Shown here: positions 17,557 to 25,128 of the stretch, piece after piece
Layout: each line of letters opens with the position of its first letter
How positions within the stretch are numbered: the stretch's first letter is position 1
Origin: Candidatus Chloroheliaceae bacterium
GTDB lineage: Bacteria; Chloroflexota; Chloroflexia; Chloroheliales; Chloroheliaceae
Reading direction: 5' to 3'
Assembly (NCBI GenBank): GCA_013390945.1
Contig: JACAUC010000005.1
Location: forward strand, 1 to 63,074
DNA: 63,074 nt
The notes under the pieces: generated by a model
The model's input: the letters and a program-made list of their open reading frames with translations, nothing else
Told to the model about the DNA's origin: nothing
Databases searched by the model: none
Position numbers and translations under genes: made by a program

Positions 17557-18294
17557 ATGAATGGGATGATGAAAAGACAAAAATATGTAATCTATTATGG
17601 TTGGCTGGTGGCTGACCAAGTTGGGCAACCCAATCAAATAGCGCGTTTGATTGCGGCAGCTCAACCCCAAATTCTTGTAGCGGCTTTCTATACCGACCTG
17701 CTTGGTTGTACTAATCTTAGTCCCCAAGTACAAGAACTATTACACACTGCTGGAGTAAAAATCTTAGCCTATGTCCCTACCTACTATGGTCTTCGAGAGC
17801 ATAATAGCGTTAAAAGCGTAGTGCGGCACTACTTAAAACAAGGTGTAGATGGTATCTTCTTTGATGAGGTTTACCACTTTCGGGATAAAGACCACTTGGA
17901 TTACTACCAGACTCTATATGAAATGGTTAAAGAAGCAGGCCAGCAAGTGATCTTGAATATTGGCCTTAGCCACACCGATCCCTTAATAATGGAAGTAACC
18001 GATATTTTGATGGTTGAACATCGCTGGCGGGATTTTTACCGTCAATGTTGTTGGCGCACGAATTATGCGCCGGAGCGATTTATGGGTAATTCTAGTAATG
18101 AACCGGGTAGTTACAAGAGTCTTGGTTATCTAGTAGACCTCGTTAAGGCCGTAGGTGATACCCTAGAAGCTTGGGAGAATGGTATTGGATGGCATTATAG
18201 TACGGATCACTATATTCACTTGCCCGAATGGTACAAGGATTACACCCGGTTAGTCGGAAGTAGCAAAGTTGTACCAAGTAAAGCAGTTTCCTAA
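17557..18294 (+). CDS. spherulin-4/Sph3-like glycoside hydrolase
   Basis: A 245-residue TIM-barrel-type protein of the spherulin-4 group (GH135/GH114/PelA-hydrolase-like). It has KYVIYYGWLVAD (first strand), PQILVAAFYTD, GVKILAYVPTYYGLRE, GVDGIFFDEVYHF (acidic catalytic strand) and QQVILNIGLSHTDP. Relatives Sph3, Ega3 and the PelA hydrolase cleave alpha-1,4-linked GalNAc/GalN polymers and are needed during polymer synthesis. It lies 67 bases behind the pelG-like gene and is probably in the same transcript, although a small stem AAGGCT/AGCCTT lies between. Unlike those relatives no signal peptide or lipobox is visible, so it would be cytosolic or exported by another route. The substrate is inferred from neighbours. 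Confidence 0.7.
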   Translation: MNGMMKRQKYVIYYGWLVADQVGQPNQIARLIAAAQPQILVAAFYTDLLGCTNLSPQVQELLHTAGVKILAYVPTYYGLREHNSVKSVVRHYLKQGVDGIFFDEVYHFRDKDHLDYYQTLYEMVKEAGQQVILNIGLSHTDPLIMEVTDILMVEHRWRDFYRQCCWRTNYAPERFMGNSSNEPGSYKSLGYLVDLVKAVGDTLEAWENGIGWHYSTDHYIHLPEWYKDYTRLVGSSKVVPSKAVS

Positions 18295-18379
18295 GCCACC
18301 ATCGAAAATAGGGGCATGGATGAATGGAAGAGTAGTTAAAGATGATATAGATTTTTGTTCTACTATAAAAAAGGGCAGA

Positions 18380-18408
18380 TTGCAAAAGGAAAAAGGATGT
18401 GCTATAAT
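18380..18408 (+). promoter_or_regulatory. rpsO promoter
   Basis: TTGCAA (18380-18385), 17-base spacer, TATAAT (18403-18408). This gives a leader of about 160 bases before rpsO, which contains a possible stem CTGGC/GCCAG (18432-18470), in the position where S15 autoregulatory RNA structures are found in other bacteria. Confidence 0.7.
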
Positions 18409-18575
18409 CAGTCTACTAGCACACGTTTATGCTGGCCCGATTTGTAACTTGTTTTTGCAAACTTAGCCAGTAGGCAATATATAAGACGGAACGATTATTT
18501 TGAGTGTGCCGAATTAAAAGTGAAAGCACTAATAATAAAAATACATTACCCAATGTTTTGAAAGGGGGTTTGCGA

Positions 18576-18845
18576 ATGTCGCTGCAAAAAGCCGAGAAGG
18601 GTGGCATAGTGGAGCAGTATGGGACTCATACCGGGGATACCGGTTCGCCCGAAGTGCAAATTGCACTTTTGACCGAGCGAATCAACCAACTGGTTGAGCA
18701 TCTCAATATTCACAAACACGATCACCACTCTCGACGTGGCTTGCTAAAGCTGGTTGGTCGCCGCCGCCGCTTACTGGCATATCTTAGCCAGCGCGATACG
18801 GATCGTTATCGCACTATTATTGGTAAGTTAGGAATACGCCGATAA
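18576..18845 (+). CDS. rpsO: 30S ribosomal protein S15
   Basis: 89 residues, the canonical length of S15. It has [39 protein letters not shown] and [12 protein letters not shown], which bind the 16S rRNA three-way junction and the central domain during small-subunit assembly. AAAGGGGG precedes the ATG at 18576; the frame is open further upstream without any S15 homology. pnp follows after a terminator, the rpsO-pnp order common in bacteria. Confidence 0.98.
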   Translation: MSLQKAEKGGIVEQYGTHTGDTGSPEVQIALLTERINQLVEHLNIHKHDHHSRRGLLKLVGRRRRLLAYLSQRDTDRYRTIIGKLGIRR

Positions 18846-18925
18846 TCAGGCTTAGATAACTCTTAATCAAGAATATCTATATTTATCCTGGTGGCTTCAA
18901 CTAACTTAGTGAAAAATTAGCTAAG

Positions 18926-18966
18926 ACCCGGACGGCGTACAATCGTTTCGCCACCGGGTTTTCATT
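18926..18966 (+). terminator. terminator after rpsO
   Basis: ACCCGG and GGCG pair with CGCC and CCGGGTTTT across a loop TACAATCGTTT; a T-rich tail follows. It lies about 80 bases after the rpsO stop. Confidence 0.7.
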
Positions 18967-19193
18967 TTGATCTTGAAAAGCCAAAACGTAAGTGTTCGGG
19001 GACTCTTTACTTTTTAGAGTAATTAAGTTAATATTGTTAACAAATGGAATAGTAAGCTAGAAAAAGATTTTGGGGTGTTAGGCATTGGAGTTTGGGTTTT
19101 AGCGGCTCCGCCTTTGATAGAGGTAGGAATAGGAATAGGCTAAAGACCGGTCTCCAGTTCCTAACCCCCTGGTAAGTTAAAGTAAAAGAAGGT

Positions 19194-19250
19194 AAATCAC
19201 CCATTTTTAGGTTCACCTTAGAGGGTCTTTTCGGTTGTGACGGGTGATTT
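19194..19250 (+). promoter_or_regulatory. pnp leader stem
   Basis: AAATCACCC (19194-19202) pairs perfectly with GGGTGATTT (19242-19250), enclosing a region with a smaller AGGT/ACCT stem. It ends about 17 bases before the pnp Shine-Dalgarno. PNPase genes in other bacteria are autoregulated through a 5' stem; the same role here is an inference. The rest of the 18846-19283 gap holds only the rpsO terminator and AT-rich DNA. Confidence 0.5.
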
Positions 19251-19283
19251 AGTAGCCCTTCTTATTTGGAGGTTAGGACATAA

Positions 19284-21584
19284 ATGACACAAAGAGCGAT
19301 TCATCGTTTTGATGCGACTATTGGTGGTCGTAATTTTAGTATTGAAACCGGTCGGTTAGCCGAACAAGCCGCCGGAGCAGTTACCGTTCGTTATGGCGAT
19401 ACAATGGTCTTAGCCACAGTGGTGGCTTCGACAGAGGCCCGCGAGGGGCAAGACTTCTTTCCACTAACCATTGAATATGAAGAAAAAATGTATGCCGCGG
19501 GCAAAATCCCCGGCGGTTTTATCAAGCGCGAAGGACGACCTAGCGATAATGCTATTCTGGTAGCTCGTCTGACCGACCGACCCTTGCGCCCGCTCTTCCC
19601 AAAAGGTTTTTACAACGAAATCTTGGTGCAGATTACGGTTTTAAGCACCGACCAAGAGAATGAGCCCGATACCTTGAGCATCATTGGCTCAAGTGCCGCT
19701 TTGATGCTCAGTGGTCTACCTTTTGCCGGGCCGATAGGGGCAGTTAAGGTAGGTTACATTGACGGCGAATTTGTCTGCAACCCTAGCGCCCATGATTTAG
19801 CCGAGTCGAAACTGGACTTGACGGTAGCTGGAACCGAAGACGCAGTGATGATGGTTGAAGCCGGGGCGTGGGAATTGCCCGAAGAAATAATGCTGGAAGC
19901 CGTCAAGTTTGGACATCAGCAGTTACAGGCTACCATCCAGCTTCAGAAGCAGATGGTTGAGGCCGTTGGAGTTAAGTTGATACCATTCGTTCCGCCAGTA
20001 GCGGACGAGACTTTCAACCATACCATTAAAGAATGGTTGGGCGACCGTTTACGCGGAGCCGTGCGTAATGCCGATAAAACGCAACGAGTGGAGGCCACCG
20101 AGAATTTACGCAAAGAGACGGTTGCTCACTTTGTCGAAGGGTTGGAAGGCGAAGAACTGGAGAAGCGAGTAAAAGAAGTTGAAAAAGCCTTTGATACTCT
20201 TCTAAAAGCGGAAGTACGCAATGCCATTACCAACGAGGGTATTCGTCCTGATGGCCGGGCGGTGGATGAAATTCGGCAGATTACTGGCGAAGTTGGCCTT
20301 TTGCCTCGTACTCATGGTAGTGGACTTTTCACGCGCGGTCAGACCCAAGTTTTAAGCATTACCACTTTGGGAACCAGCGGCGAAGAGCAGATTTTAGATG
20401 GTATTGGGGTGGCCGAATCCAAGCGCTTTATGCACCACTATAATTTCCCGCCTTTCAGTACGGGCGAAGTCAAACGCTTGCGCGGCCCTTCGCGCCGGGA
20501 TATTGGACATGGTGCGTTGGTAGAACGCAGTCTTGCCCCGATTATCCCGGATGAGAAAGATTTTCCCTATACCGTCCGAGTAGTCTCCGAAGTGCTGAGC
20601 AGCAACGGCTCATCCTCGATGGCTAGTGTTTGCGGCGGTACTCTTTCGTTACTAGATGCTGGTGTCCCGATTAAGGCTGCGGTAGCAGGCGTGGCAATGG
20701 GTCTCGTCACCGATCCTCAAGGCGGTTGGAAAGTTTTGACTGACATCCAAGGTCTTGAAGATGCGCTTGGTGATATGGACTTTAAGGTGGCGGGTACTGC
20801 CAGCGGTGTTACGGGCTTGCAGATGGACATCAAAACACGTGGTATCACTTTCGAGATAATGCAAAAAGCTTTTGCCCAAGCGAAAGCGGGTCGTTTGTTT
20901 ATTCTGGATAAGATGGCGCAGACCATCAGTCAGAGTAGACCAGAGCTTTCACCTTTTGCCCCACGCATTGTGCGAATCCAGATTAACCCTGAAAAGATTG
21001 GCGCACTGATTGGACCGGGCGGTAAGAACATTCGCTCGATTGTGGAGGAGACCGGTGCCAAAATTGACGTAGAGGATGACGGTTCGGTCTTTGTCGCTAG
21101 TGTAGACGGAGAGAGTGCCAAAAACGCTATCCGCCGCATTGAGGCTTTGACTAAAGAGGCCGAGGTTGGATCAATCTACTTGGGTAAAGTGGTTCGTCTT
21201 ATGCCCTATGGCGCGTTTATCGAAATCCTTCCGGGCAAGGATGGTTTGGTTCATATCAGCGAATTGGCCGACTACCACGTTCAGCGTGTGGAAGATGTGG
21301 TGAACTTAGGCGATGAAATCAATGTAATGGTGACAGACATTGACAAGAATGGCAAAATCAGCCTCTCACGTCGGGCGGTGCTAACTGGACAAATGCCCGG
21401 CCCCAAAACCGAGATGGGTAACGGGCGGAGCGATGACCGGGGTGGCCCTCCCCCACGTCGGGATGACCGGGGTGGCCCTCCCCCACGTCGGGATGACCGG
21501 GGTGGCGGTAGTCGTGACCGTGACCGGGACCGGGGTGGCCCACCACCGCAACGCAGCGGCGGCGGTGGTCGAGATCGCTGGTAA
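19284..21584 (+). CDS. pnp: polyribonucleotide nucleotidyltransferase (PNPase)
   Basis: A 766-residue 3'-5' phosphorolytic exoribonuclease acting in RNA decay. RNase PH domain 1 (about 10-140) has GDTMVLATVV and PGGFIKREGRPS. A helical linker follows, then RNase PH domain 2 (about 320-540) with GIRPDGRAVDEIR, HGSGLFTRGQTQ and FPPFSTGEVKR. The KH domain (about 560-615) has IGALIGPGGKNIRSI and the S1 domain (about 625-695) has GKVVRLMPYGAFIEILPG. The last 60 residues form a low-complexity RRDDRGGPPP tail encoded by a 30-bp tandem repeat, longer and more Arg/Gly-rich than in most PNPases. GGAGG lies 11 bases before the ATG. Confidence 0.98.
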   Translation: MTQRAIHRFDATIGGRNFSIETGRLAEQAAGAVTVRYGDTMVLATVVASTEAREGQDFFPLTIEYEEKMYAAGKIPGGFIKREGRPSDNAILVARLTDRPLRPLFPKGFYNEILVQITVLSTDQENEPDTLSIIGSSAALMLSGLPFAGPIGAVKVGYIDGEFVCNPSAHDLAESKLDLTVAGTEDAVMMVEAGAWELPEEIMLEAVKFGHQQLQATIQLQKQMVEAVGVKLIPFVPPVADETFNHTIKEWLGDRLRGAVRNADKTQRVEATENLRKETVAHFVEGLEGEELEKRVKEVEKAFDTLLKAEVRNAITNEGIRPDGRAVDEIRQITGEVGLLPRTHGSGLFTRGQTQVLSITTLGTSGEEQILDGIGVAESKRFMHHYNFPPFSTGEVKRLRGPSRRDIGHGALVERSLAPIIPDEKDFPYTVRVVSEVLSSNGSSSMASVCGGTLSLLDAGVPIKAAVAGVAMGLVTDPQGGWKVLTDIQGLEDALGDMDFKVAGTASGVTGLQMDIKTRGITFEIMQKAFAQAKAGRLFILDKMAQTISQSRPELSPFAPRIVRIQINPEKIGALIGPGGKNIRSIVEETGAKIDVEDDGSVFVASVDGESAKNAIRRIEALTKEAEVGSIYLGKVVRLMPYGAFIEILPGKDGLVHISELADYHVQRVEDVVNLGDEINVMVTDIDKNGKISLSRRAVLTGQMPGPKTEMGNGRSDDRGGPPPRRDDRGGPPPRRDDRGGGSRDRDRDRGGPPPQRSGGGGRDRW
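21432..21510. repeat. 30-bp tandem repeat in pnp tail
   Basis: A unit starting GATGACCGGGGTGGCCCTCC recurs with a 30-bp period at 21432, 21462 and (partly) 21492. Each unit encodes DDRGGPPPRR. It expands the disordered C-terminal tail of PNPase in frame. Confidence 0.9.
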
Positions 21585-21585
21585 G

Positions 21586-21640
21586 GGATTAATAGTAAAA
21601 GGCCGGGAGTGTTTAACTCCCGGCCTTTTACTATTAATCC
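21586..21640 (+). terminator. pnp terminator, 25-bp perfect palindrome
   Basis: Arms 21586-21610 and 21616-21640 are perfectly complementary over 25 bp around a GTTTA loop. The centre is GGCCGGGAGT/ACTCCCGGCC and CTTTTA follows the GC core. It starts two bases after the pnp stop. Confidence 0.92.
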
Positions 21641-21670
21641 TAATTGTCGGATTCATGCCACTTATAATTT

Positions 21671-21699
21671 TTGCACAATTCGTCTAACTGCGCTATAAT
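21671..21699 (+). promoter_or_regulatory. radC promoter
   Basis: TTGCAC (21671-21676), 17-base spacer, TATAAT (21694-21699), about 115 bases before the radC start. Confidence 0.7.
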
Positions 21700-21814
21700 T
21701 ACTTTGGTTCTTCGATTGGATTTGATTAGAAAAATATTCTGTCAATAAGGCATATTGAATTTATGCTATAGACCCCTACTGTTAGCTCTTGATAAAGATA
21801 TGATAGGAGTAACT

Positions 21815-22582
21815 ATGAGTCTGTCCAATTCCATCGCAAAATCTATTGCAAAAAAAATCGGGAAAGAGTCGAAAGCTGAATCGGCCCAAGATTATAGCTT
21901 AGCTATTCGTGAGATGCCGGACGAAGATCGGCCCCGTGAGAAGTTGCAAAAATTTGGGGCCGAGACTATGACCGACTCGGAATTGCTGGCAATTTTGTTA
22001 CGGGTGGGGGTGCAAGGCGAAAGTGTCTTGGTACTTTCGCAACGCATCCTACAAGATTATGGTGGAATAGCTGGTTTGAATCGGGCTCCCTTTGAGCAGC
22101 TTTGCACCTCACGTGGGATGGGTGAAGCCAAAACCGCCCAATTGAAAGCCGCCTTGGAAATCGGACGACGGTTACTCCTCGCCGGGCCAGAAGAACGTCT
22201 AACGGTACGTGCCCCCGGAGATTTAGCCAACCTGCTCATGCTAGAAATGGCTGGGCTAGAGCAGGAAAACCTCAAATTGGTGATGCTTAACACCAAAAAT
22301 CAGATTATACGTATGAATACGGTCTACAAAGGAACGGTAAACAGCAGTCAGGTGCGGGTGGCCGAACTTTTCAAAGACGCAGTACGCCACAACGCCACTT
22401 CCATCATTCTAGCCCACAACCACCCCAGCGGCGACCCTACTCCTAGCAGCGAAGATATACGCATTACCGAAGTGGCGATTGATGCCGGAAAATTACTCGA
22501 AATCGAACTACTCGACCACCTCGTCATCGGACAGCAACGTTGGGTCAGCCTGCGTGAAAAACGCTTAGCCTTTAAGGATTGA
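21815..22582 (+). CDS. radC: RadC-family JAB-domain protein
   Basis: A 255-residue protein with the RadC layout. An N-terminal helix-hairpin-helix-like part (REKLQKFGAETMTDSELLAILLRVGV, then LCTSRGMGEAKTAQLKAALEIGRR) is followed by a C-terminal MPN/JAB metalloprotease-like domain with the zinc motif AHNHPSGDPTPSSED (about 202-215). RadC was named for DNA repair, but its biochemical role is unsettled. AGGAG lies five bases before the ATG at 21815; the frame is open to 21755 without a site there. The following gene begins 7 bases after its stop, so they are probably co-transcribed. Confidence 0.93.
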   Translation: MSLSNSIAKSIAKKIGKESKAESAQDYSLAIREMPDEDRPREKLQKFGAETMTDSELLAILLRVGVQGESVLVLSQRILQDYGGIAGLNRAPFEQLCTSRGMGEAKTAQLKAALEIGRRLLLAGPEERLTVRAPGDLANLLMLEMAGLEQENLKLVMLNTKNQIIRMNTVYKGTVNSSQVRVAELFKDAVRHNATSIILAHNHPSGDPTPSSEDIRITEVAIDAGKLLEIELLDHLVIGQQRWVSLREKRLAFKD

Positions 22583-22589
22583 CTAACTT

Positions 22590-23651
22590 ATGACAAATCA
22601 GACCGACTTGCCAACTGGCGAAGAGGATAGTAACCCTATCCGACCCGCCTCTTTGCCTTCTTTGAGCGGAGGATCAACTCTGCCAACTGGCGAAGAGGAT
22701 AGTAACCCTATCCGACCTGATCCTATGTTTAAGGATGTTACTCGTAAAGAGGCCCAAGCTGCCGGATTGGAATTACTCAATATAGAGATGCCCCAATTGC
22801 TCCGCGCCGATTTGGTCTTGGCTGTGCCGCAAGGTATAGATTTAACGGGTACTTTGTTTGAGTTTTTGGCTCCATACTCTATTATAGAGTTCAAATCCGA
22901 AAACGATACTTTTGACAAATCCGAATTTGCTAAAAATCTGGCTCGCACCTTTCTCTTCTTTAGCGAGAACCAACCTCTCGAATATTCCCAGCTTCTTACT
23001 GTCTTTGTCTCTGCTGGACAGCCAGATAGTGTAATTGACCATCTCCGCGCCGAAGGTACTACGCTTGAACCTGACCCGGCGTACCCTTGGCTTATGCGTT
23101 GTCGAATTTGGTCACTTGAGGTAGCGATAGTGGTTTGTCGGCTCTTGCCTTTAGAAAGGCGATACTATAATTGGCTCCTATTCGCCCCGGTAGGTAGCAC
23201 AAAGTGGCGCGAATTTGTTAAAATATTACTGAGAGATGGCGAATGGACCATGCTAGAGTTGATCAAAAAGTTAAGATTAAGGGAGTATAGGCTTATGACA
23301 CTCGAACTTGCTATTGCCGACGATTTGGAAGGACTCACTCCTAAAGAACGCGAAGAGCGTTTGGAAGATTGGGTGGAGGTAATCGTAGCGGAATTTAATA
23401 TGCTGGAACACTGGGATCAGGAAAAGGCCAGCGAAGCGGCCTCAAAATGGAAACCCGAAACTTTGTTGGGAAAACTTAGCCCAAAGCAAATTTTGGAGGT
23501 ACTTAGCCCCGAACAAATGTTAGCAGTACTTAGCCCTGAACAAAGATTAGCGGGGCTAACGCCTGAACAAATGTTGGCGGGGCTAACGCCTGAACAAATA
23601 GCCACTTTATCTCCAGAGGATCGCCAAAGGTTCAGGGAGCTTTTCAGCTAA
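22590..23651 (+). CDS. PD-(D/E)XK-like protein with LSPEQ repeat tail
   Basis: A 353-residue protein I cannot name with confidence. The N-terminus contains two copies of LPTGEEDSNPIRP encoded by a perfect 37-bp repeat. The core (about 50-200) includes TLFEFLAPYSIIEFKSEND, whose E-x-K strand and surrounding pattern suit a PD-(D/E)XK (Rpn/DUF4351-like) nuclease fold. The C-terminus (about 295-345) is a run of 9-residue LSPEQxLAx repeats, a tail common on such proteins in Cyanobacteria and Chloroflexota. It lies 7 bases behind radC. Such proteins are often linked to mobile DNA, but no activity can be assigned. Confidence 0.6.
   Translation: MTNQTDLPTGEEDSNPIRPASLPSLSGGSTLPTGEEDSNPIRPDPMFKDVTRKEAQAAGLELLNIEMPQLLRADLVLAVPQGIDLTGTLFEFLAPYSIIEFKSENDTFDKSEFAKNLARTFLFFSENQPLEYSQLLTVFVSAGQPDSVIDHLRAEGTTLEPDPAYPWLMRCRIWSLEVAIVVCRLLPLERRYYNWLLFAPVGSTKWREFVKILLRDGEWTMLELIKKLRLREYRLMTLELAIADDLEGLTPKEREERLEDWVEVIVAEFNMLEHWDQEKASEAASKWKPETLLGKLSPKQILEVLSPEQMLAVLSPEQRLAGLTPEQMLAGLTPEQIATLSPEDRQRFRELFS
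22609..22717. repeat. perfect 37-bp direct repeat inside a gene
   Basis: Copies at 22609-22645 and 22681-22717, starting TGCCAACTGGCGAAGAGGAT, are identical over 37 bp and spaced 72 bp (24 codons). Each contains the self-complementary GGATAG-TAACC-CTATCC. It may be a dispersed palindromic element captured in frame. Confidence 0.9.
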
Positions 23652-23667
23652 TTGTTCAGGATGGGGC

Positions 23668-23868
23668 AAATCGGCTGACGGCAACCAGTTGACGCAGCAC
23701 TCCTACAAAAGCAAGCCTATGGCAAGAATCAGATTAGGGGAATAATCAATTGGCAGATCCTGGGTTTCATAATTTCCCCCAGCACCAGTCCAATTAGAGG
23801 GCCACTATCTCTGTAGTCAACCGAAACTGCGTCGGTCTCTGTAGGAGAGTTGCTGCGTCAACCGATTT
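23668..23868. repeat. intergenic element bounded by imperfect inverted repeats
   Basis: The left arm 23668-23707 (AAATCGG, TTGACGCAGCA, CTCCTACA) matches the reverse complement of the right arm 23840-23868 (TGTAGGAGAG, TTGCTGCGTCAA, CCGATTT), apart from a 13-base insertion on the left. About 130 bases separate the arms and contain no gene. It could be a MITE-like element or a structured RNA. It is the main content of the gap 23652-24241; the remainder up to 24241 is AT-rich with no other feature seen. Confidence 0.65.
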
Positions 23869-24241
23869 ACCCTTATTCTTGATCTTGGAAAATCAAGGGG
23901 ATTTTTAACGCAAATTTGTTTAACTATATAAACAAGGTTAAAACCGTAGGAGGAAATTCTACTCGCGGCCTCAAATCAAGCGGTCAGCCAACTTAGAAAC
24001 CCCTATGACAGAGCTTATTTGAAAGATATTGGCTCTAAACCAGCTTTTAGCACAATTTCAACAACAGTAATTTATAGTCAGTTCTGACTAGCACGATTGG
24101 TTAATAGACGTAATTTAAATAATTTAATAGATTCAGCTATTGACATCAATATATCTATAAGTTATTATTACTTTGACGTATTGCGATGGACATATAAAAA
24201 TTTAAGAAGTTCTTTAGCTCCTACTGTAAGGAGGATGGTTA

Positions 24242-25111
24242 ATGTCTTACGAAGCTCAAATTACTCGTCTAAATCCTACTTGTATTTTATTTATACTTGA
24301 TCAATCTGGCTCTATGGATGATCCTTTTGGCGGTCAAACTGGAAGCCAGAGTAGCAAAGCGCAACATTTGGCTACTGCAGTTAATCGGTTATTATATGAT
24401 TTAGTTCTTGAGTGTGTAAAACGCCAAGAAGAGGGGCCACGTAATTACTATCAAGTTGGGTTAATCGGATATGGAAGTAACAATGTCAATGTTGGTTCAG
24501 CTTTTGTAGGTAGTTTAGCTGGACAAGACCTGGTATGGGTTAGAGATTTAGCCAACAACCCAGCACGGGTTGAAGATAGATTTCAGAAGGTAGATGATGG
24601 TGCGGGAGGGTTAGTTGATGTCTCTATAAAGTTTCCCATTTGGGTTGATCCCGTCGCGGAGAATGGAACACCTATGGAGGAAGCTTTGCACAAGGCATAT
24701 ACTATACTTGAACCTTGGGTGCGTTCACATCCTCATTCTTATCCACCCTTGGTGATCCATATTACCGATGGGGAGCCAAATCCTAATACTGATCCTAGCA
24801 AACCCGCTGGTGATTTGCGTAAGCTTGCTACGGACGATGGTAATGTTTTGGTTTTTAATTTGCATCTCTCTTCACAGAGTAGTAGCCCAATCCTCTATCC
24901 AGAGAGTGATACTGGTTTACCCGATCAGTATGCTAAGCAACTTTTCCAAATGTCGAGTGTGCTTCCTACTACTATGCAACAAGCAGCAGGTGTATTTGGC
25001 TATAGGATCGGTTCTCAATCGCGGGGATTTGTTTTTAATGCTAATAATGATTCAATGATCAAGTTTTTAAGAACTGGTACGATTGGTGGGTTACAAAAGT
25101 TACTACGCTAG
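24242..25111 (+). CDS. VWA-domain protein, TerY-like (1)
   Basis: A 289-residue von Willebrand factor A protein. The MIDAS metal site is complete: FILDQSGSM (D20-x-S22-x-S24), ENGTPMEEAL with the Thr, and VIHITDGEPN with the second Asp. No signal peptide, so it is cytosolic. TerY-like VWA proteins form the TerY-P triad with a PP2C phosphatase and a kinase, and both follow here (25129, 26195). AAGGAGG precedes the ATG, in a leader that is nearly repeated before the second VWA gene at 27914. The two genes share a 360-bp identical block (24621-24980 here). Codon use is more AT-rich than in surrounding genes. Confidence 0.85.
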   Translation: MSYEAQITRLNPTCILFILDQSGSMDDPFGGQTGSQSSKAQHLATAVNRLLYDLVLECVKRQEEGPRNYYQVGLIGYGSNNVNVGSAFVGSLAGQDLVWVRDLANNPARVEDRFQKVDDGAGGLVDVSIKFPIWVDPVAENGTPMEEALHKAYTILEPWVRSHPHSYPPLVIHITDGEPNPNTDPSKPAGDLRKLATDDGNVLVFNLHLSSQSSSPILYPESDTGLPDQYAKQLFQMSSVLPTTMQQAAGVFGYRIGSQSRGFVFNANNDSMIKFLRTGTIGGLQKLLR

Positions 25112-25128
25112 ATTAAAAGGATTTTGTA

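Noticed and set aside
23668..23868. Retron ncRNA (msr-msd)
   Set aside because: Inverted arms are present, but there is no reverse transcriptase gene in the neighbourhood.
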